64,000 bases of DNA from Streptomyces scopuliridis RB72. GTDB lineage: Bacteria > Actinomycetota > Actinomycetes > Streptomycetales > Streptomycetaceae. The DNA lies in NCBI RefSeq assembly GCF_000718095.1, contig NZ_JOEI01000004.1, positions 124,001-188,000 on the forward strand. Direction: 5' to 3'. Under the pieces are notes generated by a model that was not told the origin of the DNA, made no database searches, and saw nothing but the letters and a program-made list of their open reading frames with translations. The position numbers were made by a program, and so were the translations under genes. Positions 46,588 through 54,955 of the stretch are shown here, one piece after another (the first letter of the stretch is position 1; each line of letters starts with the position of its first letter).

Positions 46588-48183
46588 ATGCCGAGGATTC
46601 GTTACGACCAGCGTGTGCTGGTGCTCGTCGAGGTACGGGGGGAGCAGCGCGACTGGGACGAGGCGGAGCGGGTGTTCGACCAGCAGGGCTGGCCGGTCGT
46701 GACCGCGTTCGCCCGGAGTGAGGGCGCGTCGCGGGGTGTGCTGAGCGAGGCCGACCCGGCACGGTTGTACTCCGTCGAGGTGCGGTTCTTCGGGGCCCGC
46801 AACCGGCGCACCGAGCGGGCGGCCACTTGGCGGGTGGAGTGGCTGGCACGGGCGGCCGGGTTGGAGATGTACGCCCGGCGTTGCGAGCTGGTGGACCGGG
46901 ACCGGGAGCAGCTGACCGGCTGGCGGGCGCATACGGTGGCCCATAGACCACCGCGCGCACCCGTCCCCAGGCCGCGGACGTCGATGGAGGGGTTGCGCAA
47001 CGCGGCGGTGCTGGCGCGTGCGCGATTCTCGGAGAGGCGTGGCTACCACGACACGGGCATGGTGGTCACGGGTACGGCGTCGGAAGCCCGCCGGCTCTCC
47101 CGCATGGACTTGCCCGGCGGTTCCGCTCCGAGGGCTGTGATCGACGTACGGCCGCTCTACGGCCGGGAGCGAAGGCACATCGTGCCGCGTCGCGACGAAG
47201 ACAGTCGGCGTCGTACGTTCCGCCTCGTGGCCTGGCTGCTCGCCATGGCATTCTGCGCCGTGGTCGCCCGGCACCACAGCGGTGTGCGGATGTGGGTGTG
47301 GGCCGGTGCAGCGGTGTTGTGCTTTGCCGGAGGAGCCCGATTGGCATATGGCATGTTCGCGACCGGCGGTCGCGTGGCGAGCCTTTTCATGGCCGGGGTG
47401 CTGTCCGTCTACCTTCTTGTCGTCGCGTTCGGCGCGGGCATGGGGGACGACAGAGGCTGGACCCCGGTGGAGATGCTGTCGCTCTTTGCCATCACGGCGA
47501 CGGTGGGAGGGATCTGGCTTCTGGTCCGCCAGTGGACGTGGGGCGAATGGCTAGCCTGGGCGGCGCCGCTCGTGTTCACGGCTTTCGTGTCGTTCGTGGT
47601 GGCATCTGGATCGGTGCTGCACGCGCTGTACGCGGACAGTCTCGGGCTGACACCCGACGACCTCGACGTTTTGGGGATCTGGCAGGCCGCATCGGCGGTG
47701 AAGCTGTCGAGCTTGCTCAGCTACGCCCTGTTCGTTCCGGCTCTGTGGGGGATTGCGAAGCATGTGCACGCCCCGTTCGTCAGCCCTGTCGAACGGGGCG
47801 GCGTCCCGCTGTACGTCCTCACCCAGGTGACGGTGGTGGCGATGTGCGCGCTGGGGGCGCTGGACTCGGCGGGAGAAGCGGTGAAGGACTTCCGCACGGC
47901 CGCAGTTCGGAAGACGGATCCGCCTTCGTACTTCGGGGTGACGCCGGAGTGGACGTGCGTCGAGCCGACGGTCCCTGCGGCGAAACTCGGCAGCCGAGGC
48001 GGCGTGCTCCGTCCCGAGCGGCCGTACCTCTCGTTCGGGGCGGCCGGAGGAACGGTGTCACTGTGGGAAGAGATGGCGGGCACGGCGCTCCAGATGCCTG
48101 CCGAGCAGGTGCGCCTCGTCCCTGCGGCCGATGGCCGGGTTCGGTGCTCCTTCTCGTACGCGAGCTTGCCGAAGGACGGCTGA
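46588..48183 (+). CDS. Unrecognised membrane protein in the island (531 aa)
   Basis: I do not recognise this family. The N-terminal ~205 residues are soluble and Arg-rich; the first ~100 (RVLVLVEVRGEQRDWDEAER...) look like an alpha/beta domain. About seven membrane helices follow (roughly 212-440), and a ~90-residue C-terminal domain that is probably extracytoplasmic (FGVTPEWTCVEPTVPAAKLG). It lies downstream of the helicase-nuclease in the same direction, inside the island. Whether it belongs to the same system or is unrelated cargo cannot be decided. The ATG at 46588 follows GGGGGAG. Confidence 0.6.
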   Translation: MPRIRYDQRVLVLVEVRGEQRDWDEAERVFDQQGWPVVTAFARSEGASRGVLSEADPARLYSVEVRFFGARNRRTERAATWRVEWLARAAGLEMYARRCELVDRDREQLTGWRAHTVAHRPPRAPVPRPRTSMEGLRNAAVLARARFSERRGYHDTGMVVTGTASEARRLSRMDLPGGSAPRAVIDVRPLYGRERRHIVPRRDEDSRRRTFRLVAWLLAMAFCAVVARHHSGVRMWVWAGAAVLCFAGGARLAYGMFATGGRVASLFMAGVLSVYLLVVAFGAGMGDDRGWTPVEMLSLFAITATVGGIWLLVRQWTWGEWLAWAAPLVFTAFVSFVVASGSVLHALYADSLGLTPDDLDVLGIWQAASAVKLSSLLSYALFVPALWGIAKHVHAPFVSPVERGGVPLYVLTQVTVVAMCALGALDSAGEAVKDFRTAAVRKTDPPSYFGVTPEWTCVEPTVPAAKLGSRGGVLRPERPYLSFGAAGGTVSLWEEMAGTALQMPAEQVRLVPAADGRVRCSFSYASLPKDG

Positions 48184-48713
48184 CCCGTACCAGCCCGGGG
48201 AGCACTCGTCGGGCTCGAAGAACGACATCTGGTCCCGATCAGGGGTTGCTTCGCCTTGCCGGCTTCCAGGGGAGGAGCCGGGGCCCGCTTCTTGGCCTGG
48301 CGCCTGCCCGCCTTGCGGGAGTGGGCAGGTCGTTGTCGCTCCCGCACCGTCTCCCCAGGGTGGCGGCCGTCCCCGAGCTCTGCCGCGATGGTGACGGAGT
48401 ATCCCTCCAGGGCCCGCTCTGCACCGAGGGCGGGCGGCTCCTCTTGGGAGGTCCCGGTCCCGGCCAGCCCGTGCTTGACCAGCTCGCGGCTGGCCGGCAT
48501 GGCTCCATGATGTCGGTCGGACATATGGTGCGGGGCATGACGTGAGCTGGCGTCCGGAGCCTGCGGAGGCTGACCCGCTGGGAGAGCTGGCTTTGGCAGC
48601 CTGTTCACCGACTGTCGGCTGTGACGCTCGTTTGACGCTCCAGGTACCCACACGCAGGACGGCGAGCTGAGAAATGGTCTCTGACCTGGGCTTTTCCGTG
48701 ATGCGCTCAGGCC
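48184..48713. other. 530-base right arm of the island without an intact gene
   Basis: No gene is supported on either strand. A minus-strand frame around 48240-48500 (MPASRELVKHGLAGTGTSQE... ELGDGRHPGETVRE) has a plausible composition and may be a gene remnant, but I cannot place it. The TGACGCTC pair at 48622-48640 lies here. Confidence 0.45.
48622..48640 (+). repeat. TGACGCTC repeat pair, right (candidate integrase arm sites)
   Basis: TGACGCTC at 48622 and 48633, with the same 11-base period as the left cluster. It ends 73 bases before the second copy of the methyltransferase gene end. Confidence 0.6.
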
Positions 48714-48782
48714 GACACCTTTCCGATGACGCATCATGTGGAGTGCGTGGCGATCTTGGAGCCTGCGAGGAAGGGCGCCTGA
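48714..48782 (+). repeat. Right attachment-site copy (orphan 3' end of the RNA methyltransferase gene)
   Basis: This orphan fragment reads DTFPMTHHVECVAILEPARKGA then stop, 23 codons with no upstream coding sequence. Upstream of 48714 similarity to the methyltransferase gene stops abruptly. It is the presumed displaced end of the original chromosomal gene or the element's own copy. Confidence 0.7.
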
Positions 48783-48893
48783 CCGGCACGTTCGGGAGCG
48801 GGTGCCGGCGCAGGAGTCGTATGTGTGGCGGCATCCGCGCAGCGGGGGCCACGTCGGTTTCCGGAGGTCGGGCGCATGAGCCGCCACTGCCGC

Positions 48894-49868
48894 TCACGAT
48901 CGTGTGGCGGTCCCGCACCCTGCTTCGTCGGCCTCACGCATGCGCGCGTCCATGGATGTGCTCCGGTCGTACGGGTCGACCTCGGGGCCGTCTCCCGAGC
49001 CCGTGGCCGCGCGCTCGGCGGTGAACTCGGGGGTGAGATAGCCGGTGAAGGTGTCGCAGCCGCCGTTGGTGGTGTCCGCCGTGTAGGAGACGAGGGAGAA
49101 CGTCCCCGGCTCGATGACCACCTTCGCCGGGTTGTCCCAGCTCATCACGGTCTCGCGGCGCACGATGGTGCGCGCGACTTCGTCGCTTCCCGCTGCGGCG
49201 CGTACGACCGGACAGACGTAGGTGACATCGGTGGTCGCCTCGACCGCACCGCGCTCACCTTCCCGGTACGTGATCCGTCCTCGTGTCTTGACCACGTTCC
49301 CGACAAGCCGCACGTTCGTCTTCTCGAAACGGCTGAACAGCAGCAGAGGATCGTTCTCCCGAGCGGGCGCGCGGAAGGCGGTCGCCAAGTAGTCCTGGAC
49401 ATCCCGCTGATGTGGATTGATCAAGGCGATCGCCTTCTCCGGCCGCTCCCCGCGCAGCACACCGGGATCCAGACTGGACGCGGCGAGGAAGTCCCGGGTC
49501 CGGTCGAGTGTCTGCGCGACCTGTTCCTTGCTCATCCAGCCGGTCGCCTGTGGTGCGGGCAGGCGGATCCCTGCCGTTCCGTCGCCCCACCGCGCCGCAG
49601 GCGACCCTCTGAACGGCTGCTCCATTGTGGGCAGTTGGGCTGCCGCCTCTGTCGCCGGCGGCTGATCCGGACGTTCCGACTCCGCGGCGAGCGGCGCACT
49701 CTCGCCGCGTCCGCCACCGCCTCCGAACCAGCCGGCCACCCGCCCCGGATCCAGTGCCGCGACCAGCAGGCCGAACGCGTACCAGCCCCTGCCCCGTCGC
49801 CGCCGGGCCGGCTGGTGAGTCCGCCACCCTTCCGGCGGGCGGGTCTCCTCCCGCAGCCGCCGCGTCAC
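48894..49868 (-). CDS. Hypothetical protein with N-terminal membrane anchor
   Basis: The ~324-residue protein is not assignable to a family. An Arg-rich start precedes a short hydrophobic anchor (GWYAFGLLVAALDPGRVAGW near 28-47), then a Gly/Pro/Glu linker, and a soluble extracytoplasmic domain (LDRTRDFLAASSLDPGVLRG through FTGYLTPEFTAERA) containing a pair of cysteines (VTYVCPVVRA and GGCDTFTG). The domain resembles lipoprotein-like Streptomyces hypotheticals. The GTG at 49868 is chosen by conservation of the RRLREETRPPEGWR start; no clear ribosome site is present, so the N-terminus is uncertain. It lies just outside the island. Confidence 0.6.
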   Translation of the reverse strand: MTRRLREETRPPEGWRTHQPARRRRGRGWYAFGLLVAALDPGRVAGWFGGGGGRGESAPLAAESERPDQPPATEAAAQLPTMEQPFRGSPAARWGDGTAGIRLPAPQATGWMSKEQVAQTLDRTRDFLAASSLDPGVLRGERPEKAIALINPHQRDVQDYLATAFRAPARENDPLLLFSRFEKTNVRLVGNVVKTRGRITYREGERGAVEATTDVTYVCPVVRAAAGSDEVARTIVRRETVMSWDNPAKVVIEPGTFSLVSYTADTTNGGCDTFTGYLTPEFTAERAATGSGDGPEVDPYDRSTSMDARMREADEAGCGTATRS

Positions 49869-49930
49869 CGTCCGGGCCCGCGCTCGGATCGGGATTCTTC
49901 GCTGCCGGCCGGTGCCGCTCGCCCGCCTCG

Positions 49931-50422
49931 CTACCCGGGCTGCGCGTTCTCGCCGCCCGGTCGCTCGTCCGCCTCGACCAGGCGGGCGAGGTTCGCCAAG
50001 GCCATGCGGGTGCCCAGTTCGTTGTCGGCGGCGGGGACGTCGTCGGGGATTCCGGCGTGCACGATCAGGACATCGGTCGCGCCGTCCGCGTCGGTGAGTG
50101 TGGTCGTCATCGTCATCGTGCCGCTGAAGCCCGGGTCCGCCGTCTCGAACGCGAATACTTCCGTCACCTGCTCGTCCGGCACGAGTCGGGAGAAGTGGCC
50201 CTCGTACGTGTCGGTGTGCGCGGCCGATTTGCCGGTGCCGGCCGGGTCGTCGTAGGTGAGGGAGACGCGGAACGTTCCGCCTTCGCGGGGATCGAAGGCG
50301 TGCACGTGGCTGGTCATGCCGGCGGGTACCCGCCAGCGGGCGATCGCGTCCGCGTCGAGAAGCGCTCGGTAGACGGCCGCGCGGGGGGCGTTCACGCGGC
50401 GGGAGACACGCGTCGAGTACAT
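49931..50422 (-). CDS. SRPBCC (AHSA1/START-like) family protein
   Basis: The 163-residue protein is a SRPBCC-fold small-ligand-binding protein. RRVNAPRAAVYRALLDADAI near 8-27 and the GGTFRVSLTY strand, with FSRLVPDEQVTEVFAF in the middle, follow the AHSA1/polyketide-cyclase-like pattern. Function is unknown; relatives bind lipids or help chaperones. I chose the ATG at 50422 by homology to the usual start (MYSTRVSRRV); the frame continues to a TTG near 50482 inside the GH39 control region. It is transcribed divergently from the GH39 gene. Confidence 0.78.
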   Translation of the reverse strand: MYSTRVSRRVNAPRAAVYRALLDADAIARWRVPAGMTSHVHAFDPREGGTFRVSLTYDDPAGTGKSAAHTDTYEGHFSRLVPDEQVTEVFAFETADPGFSGTMTMTTTLTDADGATDVLIVHAGIPDDVPAADNELGTRMALANLARLVEADERPGGENAQPG

Positions 50423-50471
50423 GGAGTCCAACGTATCGCCGATGGCCTCCGCGTACAGCTCCCGGGAGATT

Positions 50472-50495
50472 AGATATATCAATCATTTTGATTTA
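50472..50495. promoter_or_regulatory. AT-rich imperfect palindrome, candidate ROK operator upstream of the GH39 gene
   Basis: The stretch from 50472 to 50495 is almost all A/T in a GC-rich region and contains ATCAATCATTTTGAT, an imperfect dyad. It lies 53 bases before the GH39 start. A weakly similar sequence is found at the ABC operon promoter (ATCAAGTCGATTT). Binding by the ROK regulator encoded nearby is inference. Confidence 0.4.
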
Positions 50496-50547
50496 TCGTC
50501 TCTGGCAGGGCACCACTGCCTGCCGTACCGGGACGGAAGGAACCACC

Positions 50548-52137
50548 ATGTCGGGCGACATCTTCGTCAGCGCCCTCGCGAACACCCCCGCGACCCCGCT
50601 GCCGCACTTCTGGAGCCGCGTCGTCGGCGCCGGACGCGCCAATGAGGGGCTGCGTGCCGACTGGCAGCGCCAGCTTCGCGAGGCTCACGAGGCGTGCGGC
50701 TTCGAGTACATCCGTTTCCACGGGCTCTTCCACGACGACATGTTCGTGTACACGGAGCGTGCGGACGGCACCGCCGTCCATAACTTCCAGTACGTCGACG
50801 CGCTCTTCGACTTCCTCCTGGACCTCGGGGTCCGGCCGTTCGTGGAGTTCGGCTTCAGCCCCCGTGCCCTCGCCCGGGAGACCAACACTGTCTTCTGGTG
50901 GGGAGCGCACGGCGCCCCGCCCGTGGACCTCGGCAAATGGGCCGCGCTGATCGAGAGCATCACCCGCCACTGGATCACCCGGTACGGGATCGAGGAAGTG
51001 CGCCGCTGGTACTTCGAGGTGTGGAACGAGGCCAATCTCCGGGGCTTCTTCCACGGCACCCGCTCCGAGTACTTCGAGCTGTACAAGGTCACCGCGGGCG
51101 CGGTGAAGAACGTGGACGAGCGGCTGCGCGTCGGCGGCCCCGCCACCTCCAACTTCGTACCCGACGAGCGCTTCGGCGGTGAGTCCGAGGATGTCTCCCG
51201 GCGCATCGTGGCAGGCCGCGACGACATCGACGACCTGGAATGGCGTCCGGTGTGGATGGAGGCCTTCCTGGACTACTGCGCCGGGGAAGGGCTGCCCGTC
51301 GACTTCGTCTCCACCCACCCGTACCCCACGGACTGGGCACTGGACGAGCACGGCCAGGGGGAGAAGCTCACCCGCGGCAAGGACGCCACCCCGGTCGATC
51401 TGGCCCTGCTGCGCGATCTGATCGCCAAGAGCCCCTATCCGGACGCCGAGATCCATCTCACCGAGTGGTCCTCGTCGTCCTCGCCGCGCGACCACACCCA
51501 TGACACGCTGCCCGCCGCCACGTACGTCACGCGCTCGGTCCTGCACTCGCTCGGAACGGTCGACTCGCTCGCGTACTGGACGTTCACGGACGTCTTCGAG
51601 GAGGGCGGGGCGGGCGACGAGCTGTTCCACGGCGGCTTCGGCATGATCACGCTGCCCGGTATCCCCAAGCCGACGTTCCACGCGTACCGCATGCTGCACG
51701 CCCTCGGCGACGAGCTGATCGAGCGCGGCGAGGACCATGTCGTGACCCGCTCGGCCGCCACAGGACGGATCACCGCGCTCGTCCACCACTACCCGGAGGA
51801 GGAGCCCAAGTCCGTGCCGGCCTCCTTCGACGACCGGGCCGCGGCCGAGGCCACCCAGGCCAAGGGGCGGCCACGGCGGCTGACGCTGGAGATCGGCGCG
51901 CTCGCGGCCGGCGCCCCCTTCCGTGTCGAGGTGCTGGACTCCGCGCACGGCGACGCCATCGGGGCCTGGCGGGCCCTCGGCTCGCCGGCCGCGCCCACCC
52001 GTGAGCAGCTCGCCCATCTCGACCGGCTGGCCCGTGCCACCGAGGTACGGACCATCGCCGCCGGTGCGGACGGGGTGCTGCGGCTCGACACCGCCGTCAG
52101 TCCCTGGTCGCTCGTCCTCATCGAGCAGCTGGGCTGA
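50548..52137 (+). CDS. Glycoside hydrolase family 39 (beta-xylosidase type)
   Basis: The 529-residue enzyme has a TIM barrel with the GH39 catalytic pair: acid/base Glu161 in EVWNEANL and nucleophile Glu306 in HLTEWSSSSS. A C-terminal beta-sandwich (about 395-529) follows, as in Thermoanaerobacterium XynB. It has no signal peptide, so it should act inside the cell on oligosaccharides brought in by the ABC importer at 55-58 kb. GH39 includes beta-xylosidases and alpha-L-iduronidases; the nearby uronic-acid-type genes leave the substrate open. The ATG at 50548 follows GGAAGGAACC. Confidence 0.88.
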   Translation: MSGDIFVSALANTPATPLPHFWSRVVGAGRANEGLRADWQRQLREAHEACGFEYIRFHGLFHDDMFVYTERADGTAVHNFQYVDALFDFLLDLGVRPFVEFGFSPRALARETNTVFWWGAHGAPPVDLGKWAALIESITRHWITRYGIEEVRRWYFEVWNEANLRGFFHGTRSEYFELYKVTAGAVKNVDERLRVGGPATSNFVPDERFGGESEDVSRRIVAGRDDIDDLEWRPVWMEAFLDYCAGEGLPVDFVSTHPYPTDWALDEHGQGEKLTRGKDATPVDLALLRDLIAKSPYPDAEIHLTEWSSSSSPRDHTHDTLPAATYVTRSVLHSLGTVDSLAYWTFTDVFEEGGAGDELFHGGFGMITLPGIPKPTFHAYRMLHALGDELIERGEDHVVTRSAATGRITALVHHYPEEEPKSVPASFDDRAAAEATQAKGRPRRLTLEIGALAAGAPFRVEVLDSAHGDAIGAWRALGSPAAPTREQLAHLDRLARATEVRTIAAGADGVLRLDTAVSPWSLVLIEQLG

Positions 52138-52277
52138 CTTCGGTACAGCCGGCACCGGCACAAGCGGGCTGTGCGGACACGTCGTACGCCCCCAGCCGGT
52201 ACGATTCCATCGATTTGACGCACCCAGGGAACGGCGGCATCTGGCCGCCGTCCCTTTCCGGGGCCGGGAGACGCATT

Positions 52278-53489
52278 TTGACGAGCAAGAAGGCGAGCGC
52301 CGGAAAGGCGTCGATCAGACGCGGCACCAACCTGCCTCGCATGGGTGACTTCAACGAATCCGTCGTCCTGGACGCGATCCGGCGCCACACCGCGGGCCTG
52401 AGCCGGGTCGAACTCGCCCAGGCCACCGGGCTGTCGGCGCAGACCGTCTCCAACATCACCCGCAGGCTGCTCGACCAGGGCGTGGCCCGCGAGTCCGGGA
52501 AGCAGAGCACGGGCAGCGGCAAGCCCCGTACGCTCCTCCAGATCGCCCCGGGGGCCCGGTACGCCGTGGGCGTGCATCTCGACCCGGCCGTCATCACGTA
52601 CGTACTTCTCGACCTGCTCGGTACGGTCGTCGCCCAGCGCAGCGAACGGACCCCGCGCGGCGGCGACACCGACCAGGTCGTGGCGGGCATCGCCGCCTCG
52701 GTGACCGCGCTGGTGGCCGAGTCGGGGGTCGACAGGGAACGCGTACTGGGCCTCGGGATCGCCGCGCCGGGCCCGATCGACGCGGCGGCCGGGCTGGTCG
52801 TGGACCCGCCCGAACTGCCCGGCTGGGGAAGCGTTCCGCTGCGCGACCAGCTCAGCGAGGCGACCGGCTTTCCGGCCCTGCTGGACAAGGACGTCATCGC
52901 CGCCGTCGTCGCGGAGCGCTGGTCCGGGGCGGCCACCGAGAGCCGGAACTTCCTCTTCTTCTACCTCGGCACGGGCTCCGGCATGGGGCTGGTCGTCGAC
53001 GACACCGTGCTGCGCGGCGTCTCCGGCAACGCCGGCGAGGTCGGCGGTCTCGGCGCGGCCTGCTCGACCCGGGTGCTGGTCGAGGAGGCCATCGCGCTCG
53101 GCGTGCTCGGCGGGGAGTTCACCCCCATGGATCCCGGGGACGCCCAGCGCGGTCTGGAGCAGTTGGCGCTCCTCGCCGCCCGGGGCGACGAGCGGGCCGG
53201 CAGCGTCATCGACCGCTGGGGGATCCGGATCGGCCGGGGTGTCTGCGCGGCGGCCACGCTCCTGGATGTGGACACCATCGTCTTCGGCGGCCCGATATGG
53301 CACCTTCTCGCCGACCGGCTCCTCGCGCTCATCGAGCCGATGGTTGCGCAGTCCCCGTTCGTCAAACCGATCCATCCCACGCTGGTCATCACCACCGCCG
53401 TCGGCGAGAACGTCGCGGCCGTGGGAGCGGCGTCGCTGGTCCTGGACCGGACGCTCTCCGCGCAGCCGAAGTCCCTGTTGCTGGGGTGA
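52278..53489 (+). CDS. ROK family transcriptional regulator
   Basis: The 403-residue protein has an N-terminal winged helix-turn-helix (LSRVELAQATGLSAQTVSNI near 40) and a C-terminal ROK sugar-kinase-like domain with VLGLGIAAPGPID near 157 and a GNAGEVGGLGAACST zinc-type segment near 255. The conserved His and third Cys of the usual ROK zinc site are not obvious. It likely represses the surrounding carbohydrate genes until a sugar inducer binds. I chose the TTG at 52278, seven bases after GGGAG, because no ATG with a ribosome site is near. Confidence 0.85.
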   Translation: MTSKKASAGKASIRRGTNLPRMGDFNESVVLDAIRRHTAGLSRVELAQATGLSAQTVSNITRRLLDQGVARESGKQSTGSGKPRTLLQIAPGARYAVGVHLDPAVITYVLLDLLGTVVAQRSERTPRGGDTDQVVAGIAASVTALVAESGVDRERVLGLGIAAPGPIDAAAGLVVDPPELPGWGSVPLRDQLSEATGFPALLDKDVIAAVVAERWSGAATESRNFLFFYLGTGSGMGLVVDDTVLRGVSGNAGEVGGLGAACSTRVLVEEAIALGVLGGEFTPMDPGDAQRGLEQLALLAARGDERAGSVIDRWGIRIGRGVCAAATLLDVDTIVFGGPIWHLLADRLLALIEPMVAQSPFVKPIHPTLVITTAVGENVAAVGAASLVLDRTLSAQPKSLLLG

Positions 53490-53496
53490 GCCGCAG

Positions 53497-53537
53497 ATAT
53501 GGGTGAGGCCCGCCGACCGGCGGGGCCCCACCCATAT
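53497..53537. terminator. Bidirectional terminator between ROK and dehydratase genes
   Basis: ATATGGGTG-A-GGCCCGCCG pairs with a CGGCGGGCC-type arm and CACCCATAT across 53497-53537. The AT-rich ends give short A/T tracts on both strands. It lies between two convergent genes and can serve both. Confidence 0.85.
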
Positions 53538-53547
53538 ACGGCGCTGA

Positions 53548-54903
53548 TCAGGGCCGTTGCACGCTTCCGTCCGCGTTGCGCAGCAGCGCCCAGCGGTCGT
53601 GTTCCAGCGGATCGGTCACCGGATACCTGCGTACGGCCGACTCGTCGAAGTCGACGCCCAGGCCCGGCTGTCCGGAGGGGTACAGGCGCCCCTCGCGCGG
53701 CACGGGCGCGCCGGGGAAGACCTCCAGCGTGGCTTCCTTGAAGGCGGCCGCCTCCTGGACGCCGAACGCGGGCGAGCTGATGTCCAGGGCCAGGTTGGCG
53801 GCCATGCCGACGGGACTGACATCGCCGGGGCCGTGCGGCGCCGTCCGTACGCCGAACAGCTCGCAGGCCGCGACGAGTTTGCGGGTGGGCGTCAGGCCGC
53901 CCAGGGTGGGGATACGGATCCGGGCGAAGTCGATGACCCGCTGTTCCAGCAGCGGCAGATACATCATGACGTCGTGGTACAGCTCGCCCACCGCGAGCGG
54001 GACCGAGCCGGCCCGGCGGAGCTGGCCGAAGTGCGCCGCGTCCTCGGGGGCGAGGGCGTCCTCCAGGAAGAACAGCCGCGCGTCCTCGACCTCGTGCACC
54101 AGCTCACGGGCCTGCGAGGGCGTCAGCCGCTCGTGCGCGTCGTGCAGCAGCTCCACACCCGTGCCGACCCGCTCACGGATGTCGCGCAGCACCGGCGGGA
54201 CATGACGCAGATAGCTCAGGGAGTCCCAGCTCCCCGCGCGCAGCCGGCGCCGGCGGGCTTCGGCTTCGTCGCTCGGGGCCGTGCCGTAGGTGTCCGTGCC
54301 GGGGACCGCGACCTGGACGCGGACATGGCGGTAGCCGCGCTCGGCGGCGGCGAGCACCCGCTCGGCGATCTCGCCCGCCTCGTGGCCGTCCACGTGCGTG
54401 TACGCCTCGGCGGCCTCCCGGGCCCTGCCTCCCAGCAGCTGGTGCAGCGGCAGTCCCGCCGCCTTGCCCTTGATGTCCCAGAGCGCCACATCGACGCCCG
54501 CCAGGGCGTTCTGCGCGATCGAACCGCCCCGCCAGTAGCCGCTGTTGAGCAGCAGCCGGTGCAGGTCCTCGATGTCGTGGGGGTCGCGGCCCAGCAGCAT
54601 CGGACCGAAGTAGTCGTCGACGACCGAGCGGATCGCGAGGGTGCGCTGCGGGTCGCTGGCGCAGCCGAGCCCGTACAGGCCGGGCTGGTTCGTCTCCACG
54701 CGCACGATCACGTACGGACAGCCCTGCGGGGCGCACAGGAAGGTACGGACCGCTGTCACCCGTAGCGAGTCGGAGCCCCGCGAGGAGTCGGAGCCCCGCG
54801 AGGAGTCGGAGCCCCGCGAGGAGTCGGAGCCGGATCGCGCCCAAGGGGCCGGGGCCAGCACCTCCGCCGTCTCCGTCGTATCCCGTGTCTTCGCTGCCGT
54901 CAT
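53548..54903 (-). CDS. Enolase-superfamily sugar-acid dehydratase, ManD/RspA-like
   Basis: The ~451-residue protein belongs to the mandelate-racemase branch of the enolase superfamily. LHDAHERLTPSQA, FFLEDALAPEDAAHF and VGELYHDVMMY hold the three metal-ligand acids in order, and HGPGDVSPVGMAANLALDI is the C-terminal active-site loop. This pattern fits D-mannonate/D-gluconate dehydratases (ManD/RspA). It would convert an aldonic or uronic-acid derivative to the 2-keto-3-deoxy acid. The first ~50 residues are a non-conserved Ser/Asp tail with a three-fold GSDSSR repeat. The ATG at 54903 follows GGAGGGG. It is divergent from the ABC operon. Confidence 0.82.
   Translation of the reverse strand: MTAAKTRDTTETAEVLAPAPWARSGSDSSRGSDSSRGSDSSRGSDSLRVTAVRTFLCAPQGCPYVIVRVETNQPGLYGLGCASDPQRTLAIRSVVDDYFGPMLLGRDPHDIEDLHRLLLNSGYWRGGSIAQNALAGVDVALWDIKGKAAGLPLHQLLGGRAREAAEAYTHVDGHEAGEIAERVLAAAERGYRHVRVQVAVPGTDTYGTAPSDEAEARRRRLRAGSWDSLSYLRHVPPVLRDIRERVGTGVELLHDAHERLTPSQARELVHEVEDARLFFLEDALAPEDAAHFGQLRRAGSVPLAVGELYHDVMMYLPLLEQRVIDFARIRIPTLGGLTPTRKLVAACELFGVRTAPHGPGDVSPVGMAANLALDISSPAFGVQEAAAFKEATLEVFPGAPVPREGRLYPSGQPGLGVDFDESAVRRYPVTDPLEHDRWALLRNADGSVQRP
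54770..54831. repeat. 18-base tandem repeat inside the dehydratase N-terminus
   Basis: The unit TCGGAGCCCCGCGAGGAG occurs three times in a row (54770-54823) with a partial fourth to 54831. Being a multiple of three, it adds six residues (GSDSSR) per copy and keeps the frame. Slippage could vary the copy number. Confidence 0.85.
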
Positions 54904-54955
54904 GGGTTCCCCTCCGAGGTGATGGCACGTCCGTGTTTTCCCGGTGTTACAACTG

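Larger units (their letters stand above)
41693..48782. mobile_element. Decayed integrative element inserted at the 3' end of the RNA methyltransferase gene
   Basis: The 7.1-kb segment is bounded by the native methyltransferase 3' end (41693-41761) and a second, diverged copy of the same 69 bases (48714-48782; 57 identical by hand count, including an identical 20-base core, 41714-41733 and 48735-48754). Just inside each end are TGACGCTC repeats in the same orientation and with matching 11-base spacing. This is the structure left by a tyrosine integrase that targets the end of a gene and restores its coding sequence. No integrase, excisionase or replication gene is recognisable, so the element is a remnant or a passively moved cassette. 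Cargo: a broken helicase, a helicase-nuclease fusion and a membrane protein. Confidence 0.7.

Noticed and set aside
43507-47277. A 1,256-codon minus-strand open frame opposite the helicase-nuclease gene
   Set aside because: The plus strand encodes complete helicase and PLD motifs in the same DNA. The antisense peptide is His/Arg/Gly/Val-rich with no motif.
48184-48600. A minus-strand gene fragment around 48240-48500
   Set aside because: The peptide composition is plausible in part, but it has no start, no ribosome site and no recognisable motif.
41693-48782. The duplicated gene end as an assembly artefact
   Set aside because: The copies differ at 12 of 69 bases, mostly silently, and have different flanks. 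A mis-assembly would give near-identical copies.
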